From: Thecamonas trahens ATCC 50062
Taxonomy: Eukaryota; Apusozoa; Apusomonadida; Apusomonadidae
Direction of reading: 5' to 3'
Assembly (NCBI RefSeq): GCF_000142905.1
Contig: NW_013657618.1
Coordinates: forward strand, 153,194 to 213,085
DNA length: 59,892 nt
In this document: positions 10,107-20,700 of the stretch, piece by piece
How the letters are laid out: each line of letters begins with the position of its first letter
Position numbering within the stretch: the first letter of the stretch is position 1
Position numbers and translations under genes: made by a program
The notes under the pieces: model-generated
Databases searched by the model: none
What the model was told of the DNA's origin: nothing
What the model saw: only the letters and a program-made list of their open reading frames with translations

Positions 10107-10972
10107 ATGGCTTCCACAGGTCCTGCCGAAGGCATTGTGCCCCAGACACGGAGCATCACAGGTACGGACAAAGGAGAAGGGGGGAGGGGGGTAGGGAAGG
10201 GGGGGGGGGGGACTCACGGAGATGAGGATGTGTGGGACATGGATCAAACTGGACGGGCACTCTCTCGGTGGGACATGGATCAAACTGGACGGGCACTCTT
10301 TCGGTGGGACATGGATCAAACTGGACGGGCACTCTTTCGGTGGGACATGGATCAAACTGGACGGGCACTCTTTCGGTGGGACATGGATCAAACTGGACGG
10401 GCACTCTTTCGGTGGGACATGGATCAAACTGGACGGGCACTCTTTCGGTGGGACATGGATCAAACTGGACGGACACTCTCTCGGTGGGACATGGATCAAA
10501 CTGGACGGGCACTCTTTCGGTGGGACATGGATCAAACTGGACGGGCACTCTTTCGGTGGGACATGGATCAAACTGGACGGGCACTCTCTCGGTGGGACAT
10601 GGATCAAACTGGACGGGCACTCTCTCGGTGGGACATGGATCAAACTGGACGGGCACTCTCTCGGTGGGACATATCTCGGTGGAACATGGATTGGGGCGGA
10701 TCTCAGACGACAAGGTGGTGATCAAGCTCAAGGCTGTCGGCTCAGCAAAGCTTCTCAAGCGCGACAAGTTCAAGGTCTCGGCGAGCAATGCATTCTCACA
10801 CGTCGTCGCCTTTCTCCGCAAGCAGCTGCATCTCGCGCCGGCCGACGCTCTGTTTGTATACGTTGACAAGTTTGCGCCGCCGCCTGATGCCAACGTCGGC
10901 AAGCTGTTCCTCGCCTACGGTGACGTCAAGTACCTCGTCATCCACTACTGCAACAACCCCGCGTTTGGCTGA
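10107..10972 (+). CDS. ATG12: ATG12 ubiquitin-like autophagy protein, two exons
   Basis: ATG12 is conjugated to ATG5, and the ATG12-ATG5-ATG16 complex promotes ATG8 lipidation during autophagosome growth. Exon 1 is 10107-10161 (MASTGPAEGIVPQTRSIT) and exon 2 is 10707-10972, giving 106 residues. The core matches ATG12 closely: KVVIKLKAVGSAKLLK, FKVSASNAFSHVVAFLRKQL, DALFVYVDKFAPPPD, and the end HYCNNPAFG. It stops right after the C-terminal Gly, so no protease trimming is needed before E1/E2 activation, as in other ATG12s. The 545-nt intron begins GTACGG, ends TCTCAG and carries a 12-copy 36-bp minisatellite. The exon join is phase 1 and restores GAC GAC AAG. Exon 2's frame is also open back through the minisatellite, which could mislead gene finders. 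Confidence 0.9.
10234..10665. repeat. 36-bp minisatellite, 12 copies, inside the ATG12 intron
   Basis: Twelve head-to-tail copies starting gggacatggatcaaactgga, spaced exactly 36 bp. They differ only at a few sites (cactctttcggt or cactctctcggt; one cggacac). A broken copy follows. The array has no stop in several frames on both strands. There are no unique spacers, so it is not a CRISPR array. Confidence 0.97.
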
Positions 10973-10973
10973 T

Positions 10974-12053
10974 TCATTGAACGGATAGCACATGGTACTT
11001 GGGCAGCCGCACCTCGTCCGACGCCACATGCGACGGCGACAGGCCAAGGAGGCCCACGCGGAGCCACCTGTCAATGAGGCCCCCCATCGCCTCGTCCTCG
11101 CAGTAGTTGGCGCTGCCGCGCGCGTGATGCAGCCAGTGGTACCGCCCGTCCACGCCCCACGGCAGCCACCACGGCGCAACATCGGCCGGAATGTACAGCC
11201 CAGAGTGGTTGATCGCCGCCTGTACGTAGTTGGCCGCATACACCAACGTCACAGCCACCGGCGGAACAACTGGAAGAAATGCTAGCACGCCGATGCGAAA
11301 GACAAGTCCCTCTACCACCACCCGCTCCACCCAGTGGTCGTCGATCGTCGCCGCGCACCATTGCGTGAGCGGAAGATGGTGGGTCTTGTGGACCCAGACG
11401 TACATCTGCTTCCACGCGTGCATGCCCTCGTGCACCAGCGAGGCAAGCCCGTCATTCACCATTGCCACCACATACACCACCCCCACTACCACCGCCCATC
11501 CCACAGCTTCATCCAGCACGCTCAGCAACCCGACCACCTCAACCCCACCCGCCATCGCCGCCGCCGTCGCCGTCTGCCCGTCCCAGCATTCGTCCAGCGC
11601 GCACCCGGCCAGCCTTCCCACCACCACTGTGGCATTGCGCCCGAGGCCAGCCAGCGCACACGCTGCCGATCCATCCGGCGGAACCTTGGCAATGGTCTTC
11701 TCCATGGCCAGAGCCCAGAGCGCCGAGGCCGAGACCGCGCGCGTCATGGTCTCGCTCGCCAGAGCCCTCCAGGCGACCATCAGCGGAGCCTCCAGGAGCA
11801 CCACATCGGCAACAACCGCCGGCAGTGGGCCGAGATACAGCGACCATCTGGGAGTTGTCGATGTCAACCGATACCGAGCCCATCGTCCGTCCATGTCCAC
11901 TACCGCCAGCACCAGCACTGTCGCCAGGTACGCCAAACACGGTCCGCCCGAGACAGCTGCCACAAAAGACGCCGAGCTCAACACGCTCTCGCTCCCACAC
12001 CCGGCGACCACACACACAGCCAGCACCACACCAACCACTACGTTCTCGAGCAT
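10974..12053 (-). CDS. Membrane di-iron hydroxylase (fatty acid hydroxylase/sterol desaturase superfamily)
   Basis: 359 residues. The histidine boxes of the superfamily are present: HEGMH (residues 208-212), HKTHH (222-226) and HWLHH (306-310), with NHSGLY between. They would bind two irons for O2-dependent hydroxylation or desaturation of a lipid in the ER membrane. Hydrophobic segments cover the N-terminal half and the stretch LAFLPVVPPVAVTLVYAAN. The N-terminal ~180 residues are longer than in minimal members and hydrophobic but not motif-bearing. 'HEGMHAWKQMYVWVHKTHH' resembles carotenoid/sterol hydroxylase-type spacing. Substrate unknown. The stop (10974-10976) is one nucleotide from the ATG12 stop on the other strand. 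Confidence 0.8.
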   Translation of the reverse strand: MLENVVVGVVLAVCVVAGCGSESVLSSASFVAAVSGGPCLAYLATVLVLAVVDMDGRWARYRLTSTTPRWSLYLGPLPAVVADVVLLEAPLMVAWRALASETMTRAVSASALWALAMEKTIAKVPPDGSAACALAGLGRNATVVVGRLAGCALDECWDGQTATAAAMAGGVEVVGLLSVLDEAVGWAVVVGVVYVVAMVNDGLASLVHEGMHAWKQMYVWVHKTHHLPLTQWCAATIDDHWVERVVVEGLVFRIGVLAFLPVVPPVAVTLVYAANYVQAAINHSGLYIPADVAPWWLPWGVDGRYHWLHHARGSANYCEDEAMGGLIDRWLRVGLLGLSPSHVASDEVRLPKYHVLSVQ

Positions 12054-12623
12054 TGTCAGTCAGTCAAGTCTAACCCTCTTTCTGTCGTCTTCTCAGCTTC
12101 CTCTCCCCGCCAGCGGCTTGCAAAGCCACCTCTCGCTGCCGAGCCTCTCATCGCTGATTCGACCCGGTCCATGGCCACTGCCCAATTTGGCAGCTCGCTC
12201 TCCCGAGACCACAAGCATGCCACGTGCATCCGGACCTCTTCTCCCCACTCCCCTCCCTTACACCAATGGCCTCCACCGATGATGACTCTGCGGGCTGATA
12301 CTCGTCGTGGTCCTGCCCGCAGTGCCATCGATCACCCTTATGCCCGCCCCGCCCCGTCTCCTCTCACCTCACCCTGCCATGAGAACCGCATTGGTAGCAC
12401 ATCGCGGCGGCTGGCACGGCGACCCGTGTGCACATGGGCGCCCATCGCAAACTCGCGCACACCCGAGATCAAGGTCGTCGACGTCGCGCACCGTTATCAC
12501 GAGGGTGTGGATAGGTGGCTTCCTGCCCCTCTCGAGCCTGCCGTGTCAACGCCATCGGACGACCTCCTCCAGCCCTTGATCACACCTCTCTCTCCCGCTC
12601 TCCCGCTCTCCCGCTCTGCCACC
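12054..12623. other. Divergent promoter region
   Basis: Between the hydroxylase (-) and F-box (+) starts. The F-box frame is open upstream through an ATG at 12172, so an N-terminal extension cannot be excluded. A CT-rich tract (12586-12617) directly precedes the preferred start. Confidence 0.5.
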
Positions 12624-13643
12624 ATGGATCGCCTCCCGGCCGAGCTCATCCATCGCATCGCCTACGCGAGCTCGGATGCCAAGACTGTTGTCGCCCTCGC
12701 TACCACCTGCCGCTCCTTTCACGCCATTCTCCTTGGCTCGCCGTATCTCCGTAACAAAGCCGCTGCGCTCATGGGCGCGTGTAGATGCGGGCGACTGGGG
12801 CTCTATTCCGCCGCCGCCCGCGCCCTCCGTCACATCGATGGTTCGCCCGACTCGGCGGCAACGCTCATCGCCGAGTGCATCTCGGAGCGAGGCCCCATCG
12901 ATCCGGGCTGGCTCGACCTTGTCGCCGCCGCCGCCGACCTCTTTGCCTCTGGCCCTGCCGTCTCGGAGCGGAGCTTCTCGTTCCTTGTCCTGGAGATGAT
13001 GAGCTGGGGCATCGAGTCCGAGGTGAGCACCATCGTTACGGCCATGACGCCGCATCTTGTTCCCCAGACCGCCTACAACCTTCTCCTCACCGCCGCCAGC
13101 CTGGGCTCTCCCAGCGGCATCTATGCTACGCTTCCTCTGGCTGCTCTCCCGGCCGCCGGCGACGATGCGGGCGACGAGCGGATGCTGGTCTCGCGTAAGC
13201 AACTCGAGATGGCGCTACGGGTGGCGGCGGAGGGCTCGTCGGAGGAGGTTGCGCTGGTCTTGCTGGATGCTTGCCTTCTCACGCTCTCACCCGCAGAGTG
13301 TACGCGGGTGCTGGCGGCGGCGGCTGGGTCGGACATGTCGGAGGTCGTCGCCATTCTGCTAGAGGACGGGAGGGCGGACCCGACGTACATCGACAGCGCA
13401 CCACTGCAGGTGGCGGCCGAACGCGGCTTTGTCGAGATTGTGGATTTGTTTCTGGCAGACTGTCGGGCTGACCCGGCGGCGGACGAGTCGGCGTCGCTGC
13501 GGTGGGCGACGCGGCGTGGGCACGTTGCTGTTGTCGCCGCCCTCATTGCCGACGGTCGGGTAGACGTCGGCGCGCGCAACGGAGAGGCGCTTGCGTCTGC
13601 GATTGAGCTCGGTAACACAGAGCTCATCGATCTCCTCACCTGA
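12624..13643 (+). CDS. F-box protein with ankyrin-like repeats
   Basis: 339 residues from the ATG at 12624, which sits in a perfect Kozak context (gccaccATGG). The N-terminus MDRLPAELIHRIAYAS followed by TVVALATTCRSFHAILL is an F-box, the part that binds SKP1 in SCF ubiquitin ligases. The C-terminal half has ankyrin-type helix pairs: ADPTYIDSAPLQVAAERGF, then VEIVDLFLADCRADP, then ESASLRWATRRGHVAVVAAL, then NGEALASAIELGNTELIDLL. These usually bind the substrate. The middle is helical without a named domain. The stop is 14 nt from that of RAB3GAP1. Confidence 0.8.
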   Translation: MDRLPAELIHRIAYASSDAKTVVALATTCRSFHAILLGSPYLRNKAAALMGACRCGRLGLYSAAARALRHIDGSPDSAATLIAECISERGPIDPGWLDLVAAAADLFASGPAVSERSFSFLVLEMMSWGIESEVSTIVTAMTPHLVPQTAYNLLLTAASLGSPSGIYATLPLAALPAAGDDAGDERMLVSRKQLEMALRVAAEGSSEEVALVLLDACLLTLSPAECTRVLAAAAGSDMSEVVAILLEDGRADPTYIDSAPLQVAAERGFVEIVDLFLADCRADPAADESASLRWATRRGHVAVVAALIADGRVDVGARNGEALASAIELGNTELIDLLT

Positions 13644-13657
13644 GCTGCAATCTGCAT

Positions 13658-16600
13658 TTACTCGGCATGGGCCTGGACGGTGGCGACCCGGAAGGCGTCG
13701 CCAGAGAGGGCGACGTACATGCGCTGGCCGAGGGCGAGGCCGCCCTCCCACGGCAGGGCCTTGCGCTGGCGGATGATAAACTCGCGGGTGGCGGCGACAG
13801 CCTTGGCGCCGTTGTCCTCAAACACGGCGAGGACCGGGTCTCGGAGCGCGGTTGGCACGAGTCCGACCTCAGCAACGAGGACGTCGTCGAGGAGTGCCGC
13901 CATACCATCGGCGTCGCCCATCTTGTACAGCAGTGACGCCGCGAGCGCCACGTCGGCCTCGAGCTGGGAAAACGCAGCGAGAAAAGCGAGCGCCTGGGCC
14001 TCGAGCACGGCGCCTTGCGCATTGAGCTCAGCGGCGCGGGCCATGAGGCCCGGTCGCATGCTGCGCGACCCGCCGCTGTTCGCGGTGTAAGCGGCGCGGG
14101 CTTCAAAGGCCTGCGCGTTGACCGCATCGAGCTTGCGGAAGAGCTTGCGGCACTTTTTGACAACCGCCGCAAAGGTGGTGGCCGCGGCGCTGACGTACGA
14201 CAGCTGCGCGAGGCGGGCATCGGCAAAGAGGGCCTCGGCGGCGCGGGCCCAGAGGCACGGCAGGAGGAGCTGGACGAGGAGCGCCGGCGAGAGATGCTCC
14301 AGAAAAGCCAGCGCGTGCTCGGCCTGCTTCTCGCAGTCAAAGAGCGGCTCTTGCTCCCACATTGGTGCCGGCTGCGCCTTGTCCCACAGCCGCAGCCAGA
14401 GGTTGTCGCCGGCGTCACCGGCAAAGCGGACCGAGAGCGAACGGCTCTCCTCGTCAAAGTCGCGCGGCGAGTGCCATCGGACAAAGTCCTCCACCACTGC
14501 ACCCGGGTTTGCCGCCTTGAAGCCACACATGTCTGCATACAGTGACGCTGACTGCATCTCGGCCCGCTGATCAGCAGCCTTGGGCGAAGTTCCGAGCTGG
14601 AACAGCAGCTCCTCGAGCTCCTCCATCAGGTCCTCGGTCATAAAGTTGTGCACCGGTGCGAGCGGGACGTAGATGGCGGCATCGCCCGAGCCCGGCGCCG
14701 CGTGCAGCAACTCGCGCCGCGGCTCCATCGGCCACAGCGCGCCACGGCGAACAGCCGGCATGGGTGTGTCGGACGCGTCAAAGAACCCATCGCCGTCCGA
14801 GTCGGCACTGTCCCTGGCCCCGGCGTCAAGCGCGGCTGCAGAGGCGTTACCCTCAACAGAATACTCGACCGGGACCTCGTACTCGATGCCAGCAGTGTCG
14901 GCAAGGTGTGCGTAGAACTTGCGGGTGAGGATGGCAATGGCAACCATCTCAGTCTTCTGGGCGAGGACCGAGGCGCGGGTCTCGATGTGGAGGTTGGGCG
15001 GAAAGAGCGAGACCTGGACGTGGCCGCGGGCGGCGGCGGCGGCAGCTTGCGGAGTGGAGAACACGTCGTGGCGACAGAATGAGGGGAGGGCCGGGAGCCG
15101 CGGCATGCCCGGCAGCGGCTCGTCGGCCTCCCACGCGCGGCGAAGCTCGGCGGCAAACGCCTCCCAGACCATGGCCACACCCTTAACGCCGTAGTCGAGG
15201 ACCGCGCCGGCAAGGTCGGCGACGAGCGAGCCGCGCGGGGCAGCCTTGAACGTCCCGGTGCCACACAGCGCCTCCAGAGGCGGCGGCAGTGGCGGGTCTG
15301 GCGACTGAGGCGCAACATTGGGCCGGTGCTGGAAAAGAGTCCGCATCAGCGAGCCGAGCTCGATCTGCGACGGGACGGTCGAAGGTGAGACGAGCTGCGA
15401 GGAGGAGGCACCGGCCATGGCAACAATGCGGTTGATGAGCGGTTTGGGCGTCCGGCGTGCGGCGGCAATAGCTGGCGGCGGCGGCGGCAGCAGCTCGGCA
15501 AGGGTGAGCACGGTCTGCGCGTCACGGAACGTGAGGAGCGCACCGTGGAGCGCGGCGGTCAGCCCACCGTCACTCTCGCGCGCTCGCTCCAGACGCAGCG
15601 TCCACATCGGCGCCGCGCGCGGCTGGAGGTCCGAGTACCTCTCCGAGTCGACAAAGGTGTCGTGCGGAAACTGCGGCCAGGTGGTGAAGAGGTAGACGCC
15701 GAGGAGCGGGTCGGTGCCCGGCCCCCATAGCTGGAGCGAGGGCGCACCGTCGCCCCAGCCGCAGCGCCCAGGCACCGCAGCGCCGGGAGCGACCGCACGC
15801 TTGGCCCGCCACGCCACCCACTCTGGGCCACGCACAAACGTGTACTGGATCGAGACAAGCGGGGCCGAGGCGTCGTCGCCGGCGGCACCCGGCGGGCGCG
15901 GCGGACGCGGGACGTTGGGCGGGAGGTGGCGCTGGGCAAAGAGCGCACCAAAAGCAGCGAGCAGGCCATCGAGATGCTGCGCAGCCGGCGGGACGGTGGC
16001 CACCGCCGACGACTCCATGCGGAGGACGGCCGAGCCGTGGGCCATGTATCCAATGTACGCAGACTTGGCCGAGCCGTCGACGGGCACAAAGTGCGGGAGG
16101 GTACACGCAGCGTAGTCCATGGCGACTGTGAGCGCCGAGAGGAGCTCAGCAGCAAAGGCATAGTCCTTGACGGCATCATCGGGCTCGAGGACGGCAAAGT
16201 CCTTGGTCCCAAACCACCGCGTAATGTCCGGCACGCGGTATGCAAAGTCGTCGCTCGGGTCCATGTACCCAATCATGGCCCGCGGAAAGTGCTCGGCCTC
16301 GGGCGGCGGGACCGGGAGCGAGCCCGGCGGTGAGCCAAAGACCACCGAGAGCGTCAGCATCTTGCCCTTGTACTCAACCGCGCCCGACGCCGTCGTGAGC
16401 GCGTCCGAGAGCTCCGAGAAGCCAAAGAGGCCCCACTCGCGGAGCAGCGCCTCGAGCTTGGCCACCAGCTTTTCAAACGGCGAGACGGTGGTAAAGTCGA
16501 CGATCTCAAACGGCTCGTCGCCCACATCGCCAGAAGCAGCCATGGGGGATGCGGCACCACCGCTGTCGTCCGCGCTGTCGGCAGTCTGCGGGTGATTGGC

Positions 16601-16819
16601 AAGCAACTGTGACGTCGATGCCTTGTCATCATTTCCTTCATCTTTGATGGCAACAACCATCCTTTCATTCTCCTCGCTCAAGACGTCGATCATGTCGTCC
16701 GTGCCCGTCTCCACCTCCAGCGACTGTCGCATTCCTTGTGTCGCCAAAGAACCCATGGCCAGGTCGTCACCACCGCCCAGGTCGTCGGCAGCCGCCACCG
16801 CATCCGCAGGCGCAGACAT
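13658..16819 (-). CDS. RAB3GAP1: RAB3GAP1, Rab3/Rab18 GAP-GEF catalytic subunit
   Basis: 1053 residues (human protein ~980). RAB3GAP1 with RAB3GAP2 acts as a GAP for Rab3 and a GEF for Rab18 at ER and lipid droplets. Diagnostic blocks are FEIVDFTTVSPFEKLVAKLE near the N-terminus, GPEWVAWRAKRAV in the middle, and TEDLMEELEELLFQLGTS, then RAEMQSASLYADMCGFKAAN and EDFVRWHSPRDF in the C-terminal catalytic region. The start at 16819 is the first ATG after the TG microsatellite and begins MSAPADAVAAADDLGGG. The ORF is open further upstream, but only through the repeat. The acidic N-terminal ~90 residues are lineage-specific. There is no intron. Confidence 0.93.
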   Translation of the reverse strand: MSAPADAVAAADDLGGGDDLAMGSLATQGMRQSLEVETGTDDMIDVLSEENERMVVAIKDEGNDDKASTSQLLANHPQTADSADDSGGAASPMAASGDVGDEPFEIVDFTTVSPFEKLVAKLEALLREWGLFGFSELSDALTTASGAVEYKGKMLTLSVVFGSPPGSLPVPPPEAEHFPRAMIGYMDPSDDFAYRVPDITRWFGTKDFAVLEPDDAVKDYAFAAELLSALTVAMDYAACTLPHFVPVDGSAKSAYIGYMAHGSAVLRMESSAVATVPPAAQHLDGLLAAFGALFAQRHLPPNVPRPPRPPGAAGDDASAPLVSIQYTFVRGPEWVAWRAKRAVAPGAAVPGRCGWGDGAPSLQLWGPGTDPLLGVYLFTTWPQFPHDTFVDSERYSDLQPRAAPMWTLRLERARESDGGLTAALHGALLTFRDAQTVLTLAELLPPPPPAIAAARRTPKPLINRIVAMAGASSSQLVSPSTVPSQIELGSLMRTLFQHRPNVAPQSPDPPLPPPLEALCGTGTFKAAPRGSLVADLAGAVLDYGVKGVAMVWEAFAAELRRAWEADEPLPGMPRLPALPSFCRHDVFSTPQAAAAAARGHVQVSLFPPNLHIETRASVLAQKTEMVAIAILTRKFYAHLADTAGIEYEVPVEYSVEGNASAAALDAGARDSADSDGDGFFDASDTPMPAVRRGALWPMEPRRELLHAAPGSGDAAIYVPLAPVHNFMTEDLMEELEELLFQLGTSPKAADQRAEMQSASLYADMCGFKAANPGAVVEDFVRWHSPRDFDEESRSLSVRFAGDAGDNLWLRLWDKAQPAPMWEQEPLFDCEKQAEHALAFLEHLSPALLVQLLLPCLWARAAEALFADARLAQLSYVSAAATTFAAVVKKCRKLFRKLDAVNAQAFEARAAYTANSGGSRSMRPGLMARAAELNAQGAVLEAQALAFLAAFSQLEADVALAASLLYKMGDADGMAALLDDVLVAEVGLVPTALRDPVLAVFEDNGAKAVAATREFIIRQRKALPWEGGLALGQRMYVALSGDAFRVATVQAHAE

Positions 16820-16825
16820 GTATGT

Positions 16826-16846
16826 ATGGATATCTGTGCGTATGTA

Positions 16847-16887
<41 letters not shown>

Positions 16888-16893
16888 GTGTGT
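16826..16893. repeat. TG microsatellite upstream of RAB3GAP1
   Basis: (TG)n with interruptions, beginning 7 nt upstream of the RAB3GAP1 ATG on the other strand. It parallels the TG run before ATG12. Confidence 0.85.
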
Positions 16894-17133
16894 ATGTGGT
16901 GGAGGAGGGAGAGGTGGTGGTGGCGGTGTTGGTATGTGTGCGTGTGTGTCGTCGTCGTGGTCGTCGTGGCCGTGCCGCGATTGACACACGTTGCGACGTT
17001 TGCGGAGCGTCCCAGAGCGAGCGTGGCTTGCGCGATGGACGTATTTGTCCATTCCGCACCGCAAAGGGATACGGGATTCACTGTGTTGGGCAGTGCCTGG
17101 CTCGGCTCGGCATCATGTACGGCATTATGTACG

Positions 17134-17735
17134 GCATCAATGACGGCATCAACGATGGTGTAAACGACGGGGGCAACGACGGCATTCTCCTACGGCATCA
17201 GCTATATCATCAGCTACGGCAGCATCAAAAGCGTCATCTACGACATCAGCTATATCATCAGCTACGGCAGCATCAAAAGCGTCATCTACGACATCAGCTA
17301 TATCATCAGCTACGGCAGCATCAAAAGCGTCATCTACGACATCAGCTATATCATCAGCTACGGCAGCATCAAAAGCGTCATCTACGACATCAGCTATATC
17401 ATCAGCTACGGCAGCATCAAAAGCGTCATCTACGACATCAGCTATATCATCAGCTACGGCAGCATCAAAAGCGTCATCTACGACATCAGCTATATCATCA
17501 GCTACGGCAGCATCAAAAGCGTCATCTACGACATCAGCTATATCATCAGCTACGGCAGCATCAATGACGGCATCAACGATGGTGTAAACGACGGGGGCAA
17601 CGACGGCATTCTCCTACGGCATCAGCTATATCATCAGCTACGGCAGCATCAAAAGCGTCATCTACGACATCAGCTATATCATCAGCTACGGCAGCATCAA
17701 AAGCGTCATCTACGACATCATCTACGGCTCGCCGT
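17134..17735. repeat. 48-bp minisatellite in a higher-order duplication
   Basis: 48-bp units (catcagctatatcatcagct...) start at 17196, 17244, 17292, 17340, 17388, 17436, 17484 and 17532, then again at 17620 and 17668. Each block is preceded by the same ~62-bp leader (gcatcaatgacggcatcaac..., at 17134 and 17558). The two blocks are therefore offset copies 424 bp apart. The array ends ~10 nt from the UTP10 stop codon, so it probably lies in the UTP10 3' UTR or terminator region. Confidence 0.95.
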
Positions 17736-17745
17736 TTTACTCGGA

Positions 17746-20700
17746 TCACCAGTACTTGGAGAGCGAGTGGCCGAGAACAGCCTCGATCATCTTGACCAGC
17801 TCTGCAGTCTTGCGTTCGACATCGGAATCGTCGTCCTCGGTAAGTTCGGCGAGGAAGGGGACGGTTTCCGGGAGGAGGATGAGGTAGTCGGACTCGAGGA
17901 GGGCGTAGAGGCGGATGAGGACCTCGACGACGACGAGGCGGATGGCTGGGTTGGGCGAGCGGGTCTGCATGAGCAGCTCAAAGTTGAACGGCTTCCACCA
18001 GGCGTCGTTGGAGACGCAAACCATGAGCTCGCCGACGGCGTCGACAAAGAGGCGGTGAACGTCGCCGCGCTCGGACGCGACGCGCGGGACGAGGGCGACG
18101 AGCAGCGGGTAGAGCTCGTTGTACCGCTCGCGGTTCATCATGCCATCAGCGTCGTAGCGGAAGACCCGCTTGAGGAGGCGGAGGGCGAGCTCGAGCTCGC
18201 GGGCCGACGACGTGTCACCGCTACTGTGGACGACGGCCTTGGCCTTGGCTGCCGTCTTGCGGCGCTTTTTGCCGCGACTCGCCTCGTCGGCGTCGGCGTC
18301 GGCGTCGTTGCCGCGCTTGAGCACCTCGACGACGACAGCCATGAACGACGGGACGTAGGGGACAAAGATCGACTTGAGCGCACCGGCGAGGGCGGCGAGG
18401 AACGAGAGGAAGGTCTCGGTCCGGGCGCCGCGCTCGGCCCAAGTGCAGAGCTTGACAAAGAGCGGCTTGAAGGTCTTCTCGTTGAGGCGGAGGACGAGCC
18501 GAACGAGCGTGGCGAGGAGGCCTTCCCGGGTGTCGTCGGCGAGCGCGGGCGCGTCCGAGGCGTCGAGGACAAAGTCAAAGACGTCGGGAGCAACCTCGAA
18601 GACCCGCTTCTTGGGCATGTGCTCGAGGGCAACGCCGAGGACCTCGAGGATGGCGACGGCGGCGGCCGGCGAGTCGGCGCGGGCAAAGGCGGCAAAGAGG
18701 GCTGGAATGAGCTGGCGCGGTGGGACCTGCTTGCCAAACACCCGCAGGACGCGGACGCCCTTGGAGCTGCCAAGATGGTAGTCCGAGGTGAGCGCGGTGA
18801 GCAGCGGGATGAGGTACGGGTTGAGGAAGGCATGCAGCTGGGCCACAACCATCTCCACGGCGGTGAGGAGCGCCTCCTGGAAGTGCTTGGCCATGGCCGG
18901 CTCGGCGACGGCGTCCGGGCCAGCCTGCAGAGCGGCGACGAGCCACGGGAGGAGAACCGGGACCTGGGCGAGGACCTTGACGCCGAGGGTGGCGGTGAGC
19001 GAGGCGACGCAGAGGAGGGCCGACATGTGAACTCCGCCCGAGCTGCCGGCCTCGCCGGTCAGCTGGCCGACCACCAGCGGGAGGACCTCGCCAAAGGCCT
19101 CGCGCGAGACGTGGCCAAAGGCGCGAGTGACGATCGAGAGCGAGAAGAGCGCGTTCTGGACCGCCGACTCGGACGTCGACTGCGAGATTAGCTCGCCGAG
19201 CTGTGGGACGGTGGCCACAAAGCTCGCCTGCTCGTCCGAGGTAAACTCGCCCTTCTCGCGCTCGATCTTGGCGTTGAAGAGCTCGAGTGCAGACTGCTGG
19301 ATGAGCACGTCGTCCGAGGCAAAGAGCGCCGAGGTGACCTCAAGGAACTGCTCGACCGAGAGCAGCGAGTTGAGCTGGTCGAGCACGTTGACTGCCCGGC
19401 CGTAGAGCTCGCTCCAGGTGACAGCGAGCGCCTTGTCGCCGGCCTTGGTCCCGCTCCGGGCCTGGTGAACAAGCTCGAGACCACGGCCAAAGAGCGAGCG
19501 ATAGAGCGCCTGCAGTGCAGCCTCGAGCTCGTCGCGCGAGAGATCGCGGGCCTCGGCCGAGTCGACGACGTCGACCAGGGCCTCGAGGAACTCGTCGAGC
19601 GCCACAAACTCGCCCACAAACCGGGTCATGCCGAGCTTGAGCGCCAGGCCATCGTCAAAGCTGTGCTTGGTGTAGTCGAATGCGGCCGAGCCGCCACCGA
19701 CCATAGCAACCTCGCCACGGTGGAGAGCGGCAGCGTCGTCGTCGGCCTCGGCCTCGGCCGCCATCCGGGCCGAGTTGTACTCGGCCTTGGTGGAGGGAAG
19801 CGCGTGGACAACGTCGAGAACTTGTGCGAGCGAGTTGAGAGCAGTGAGCGGGTGGAACTCGAGGAGCAGCGCCGATGTCATGTCCCAAAACGCGCCGGCC
19901 TCGTCGCCCGAGCCCGACGTGGCTTTGAGCACAAAGTAGAGGGCGAGGAAGGTGAGCGCCGAGCCGCCGATGGTCTCGACGAGGACGCGGTAGAGGAACC
20001 GCTGGCGGTGCTGCGGAATGTAGCCAAAAGCATCGCCAAAGATGACTAGGATACCCGAGGCGTCCAGGCCGACTTCGAGGAGCGGCGGGAGCACCTGGCG
20101 GAGCGTGGCCTCGATGACCGAGTAGGTGTACGCGTCGTCGCGCTTGACCGCTGACGAGCCCATAAAGGCAAATACCGGCATGATGGTGTGGAGGACCCGC
20201 TCCGGCACAATGCGGGCGAGCTTGGCCAGGAGCTGCAGCGCATGAGTGTGAGTCGCTGGCGACGAGCTCTGCGATCGGAGGACGGCAACAACGATCTGGA
20301 TGTCAAAGTATTGTGCGAGCGCCGACAGAGCCGCCTCGTCGCCGACCACCTCATCCTGCTCCAGCGAGAGCCGGAGCGCGCGGAGGAGGAGCTGCTTGGT
20401 GTACTCGCCGTCGAACGAGGCACCCGAGCTCGCGCTGCTCGCTGAGCTGGACGAGAGTAGCGACGAGAGGTGGTGGAAGAGGACCGGAACAAGGTGCGAG
20501 AAGCCGCTCACACCGCGGATTTCAAAGATCCACTCGAGGACCTTGGCGAGGGTGACAACCCGCCACGAGCCGGCCGGCTGACTCAGCTGGGCCTCGGCGT
20601 GACCAGGCTCGGCGTCAGCGGAGCGGCGCGAGCGCTTGCGCGCCGAGCTCTCGGCGGCGTCATCATCGCCGTCGAGAGTGTCGAGAGCGGTCGAAGCGTC

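Noticed and set aside
10234-10665. 36-bp regular repeats resembling a CRISPR array
   Set aside because: There are no spacers between copies; it is a head-to-tail minisatellite in a eukaryotic intron.
9744-10721. Repeat proteins (WDMDQTGRALFR and GHGSNWTGTLSV type) encoded by the 36-bp array
   Set aside because: Open only because the unit lacks stops. The array lies inside the intron defined by the two ATG12 exons.
11334-12623. N-terminal extension of the F-box gene by about 430 codons
   Set aside because: It overlaps the hydroxylase gene antisense and has shadow-type composition. The ATG at 12624 has a perfect Kozak context and starts at the F-box.
16596-17567. 323-codon plus-strand frame with HQLYHQLRQHQKRHLR repeats
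   Set aside because: Overlaps the RAB3GAP1 start antisense and then reads the 48-bp satellite; no gene features.
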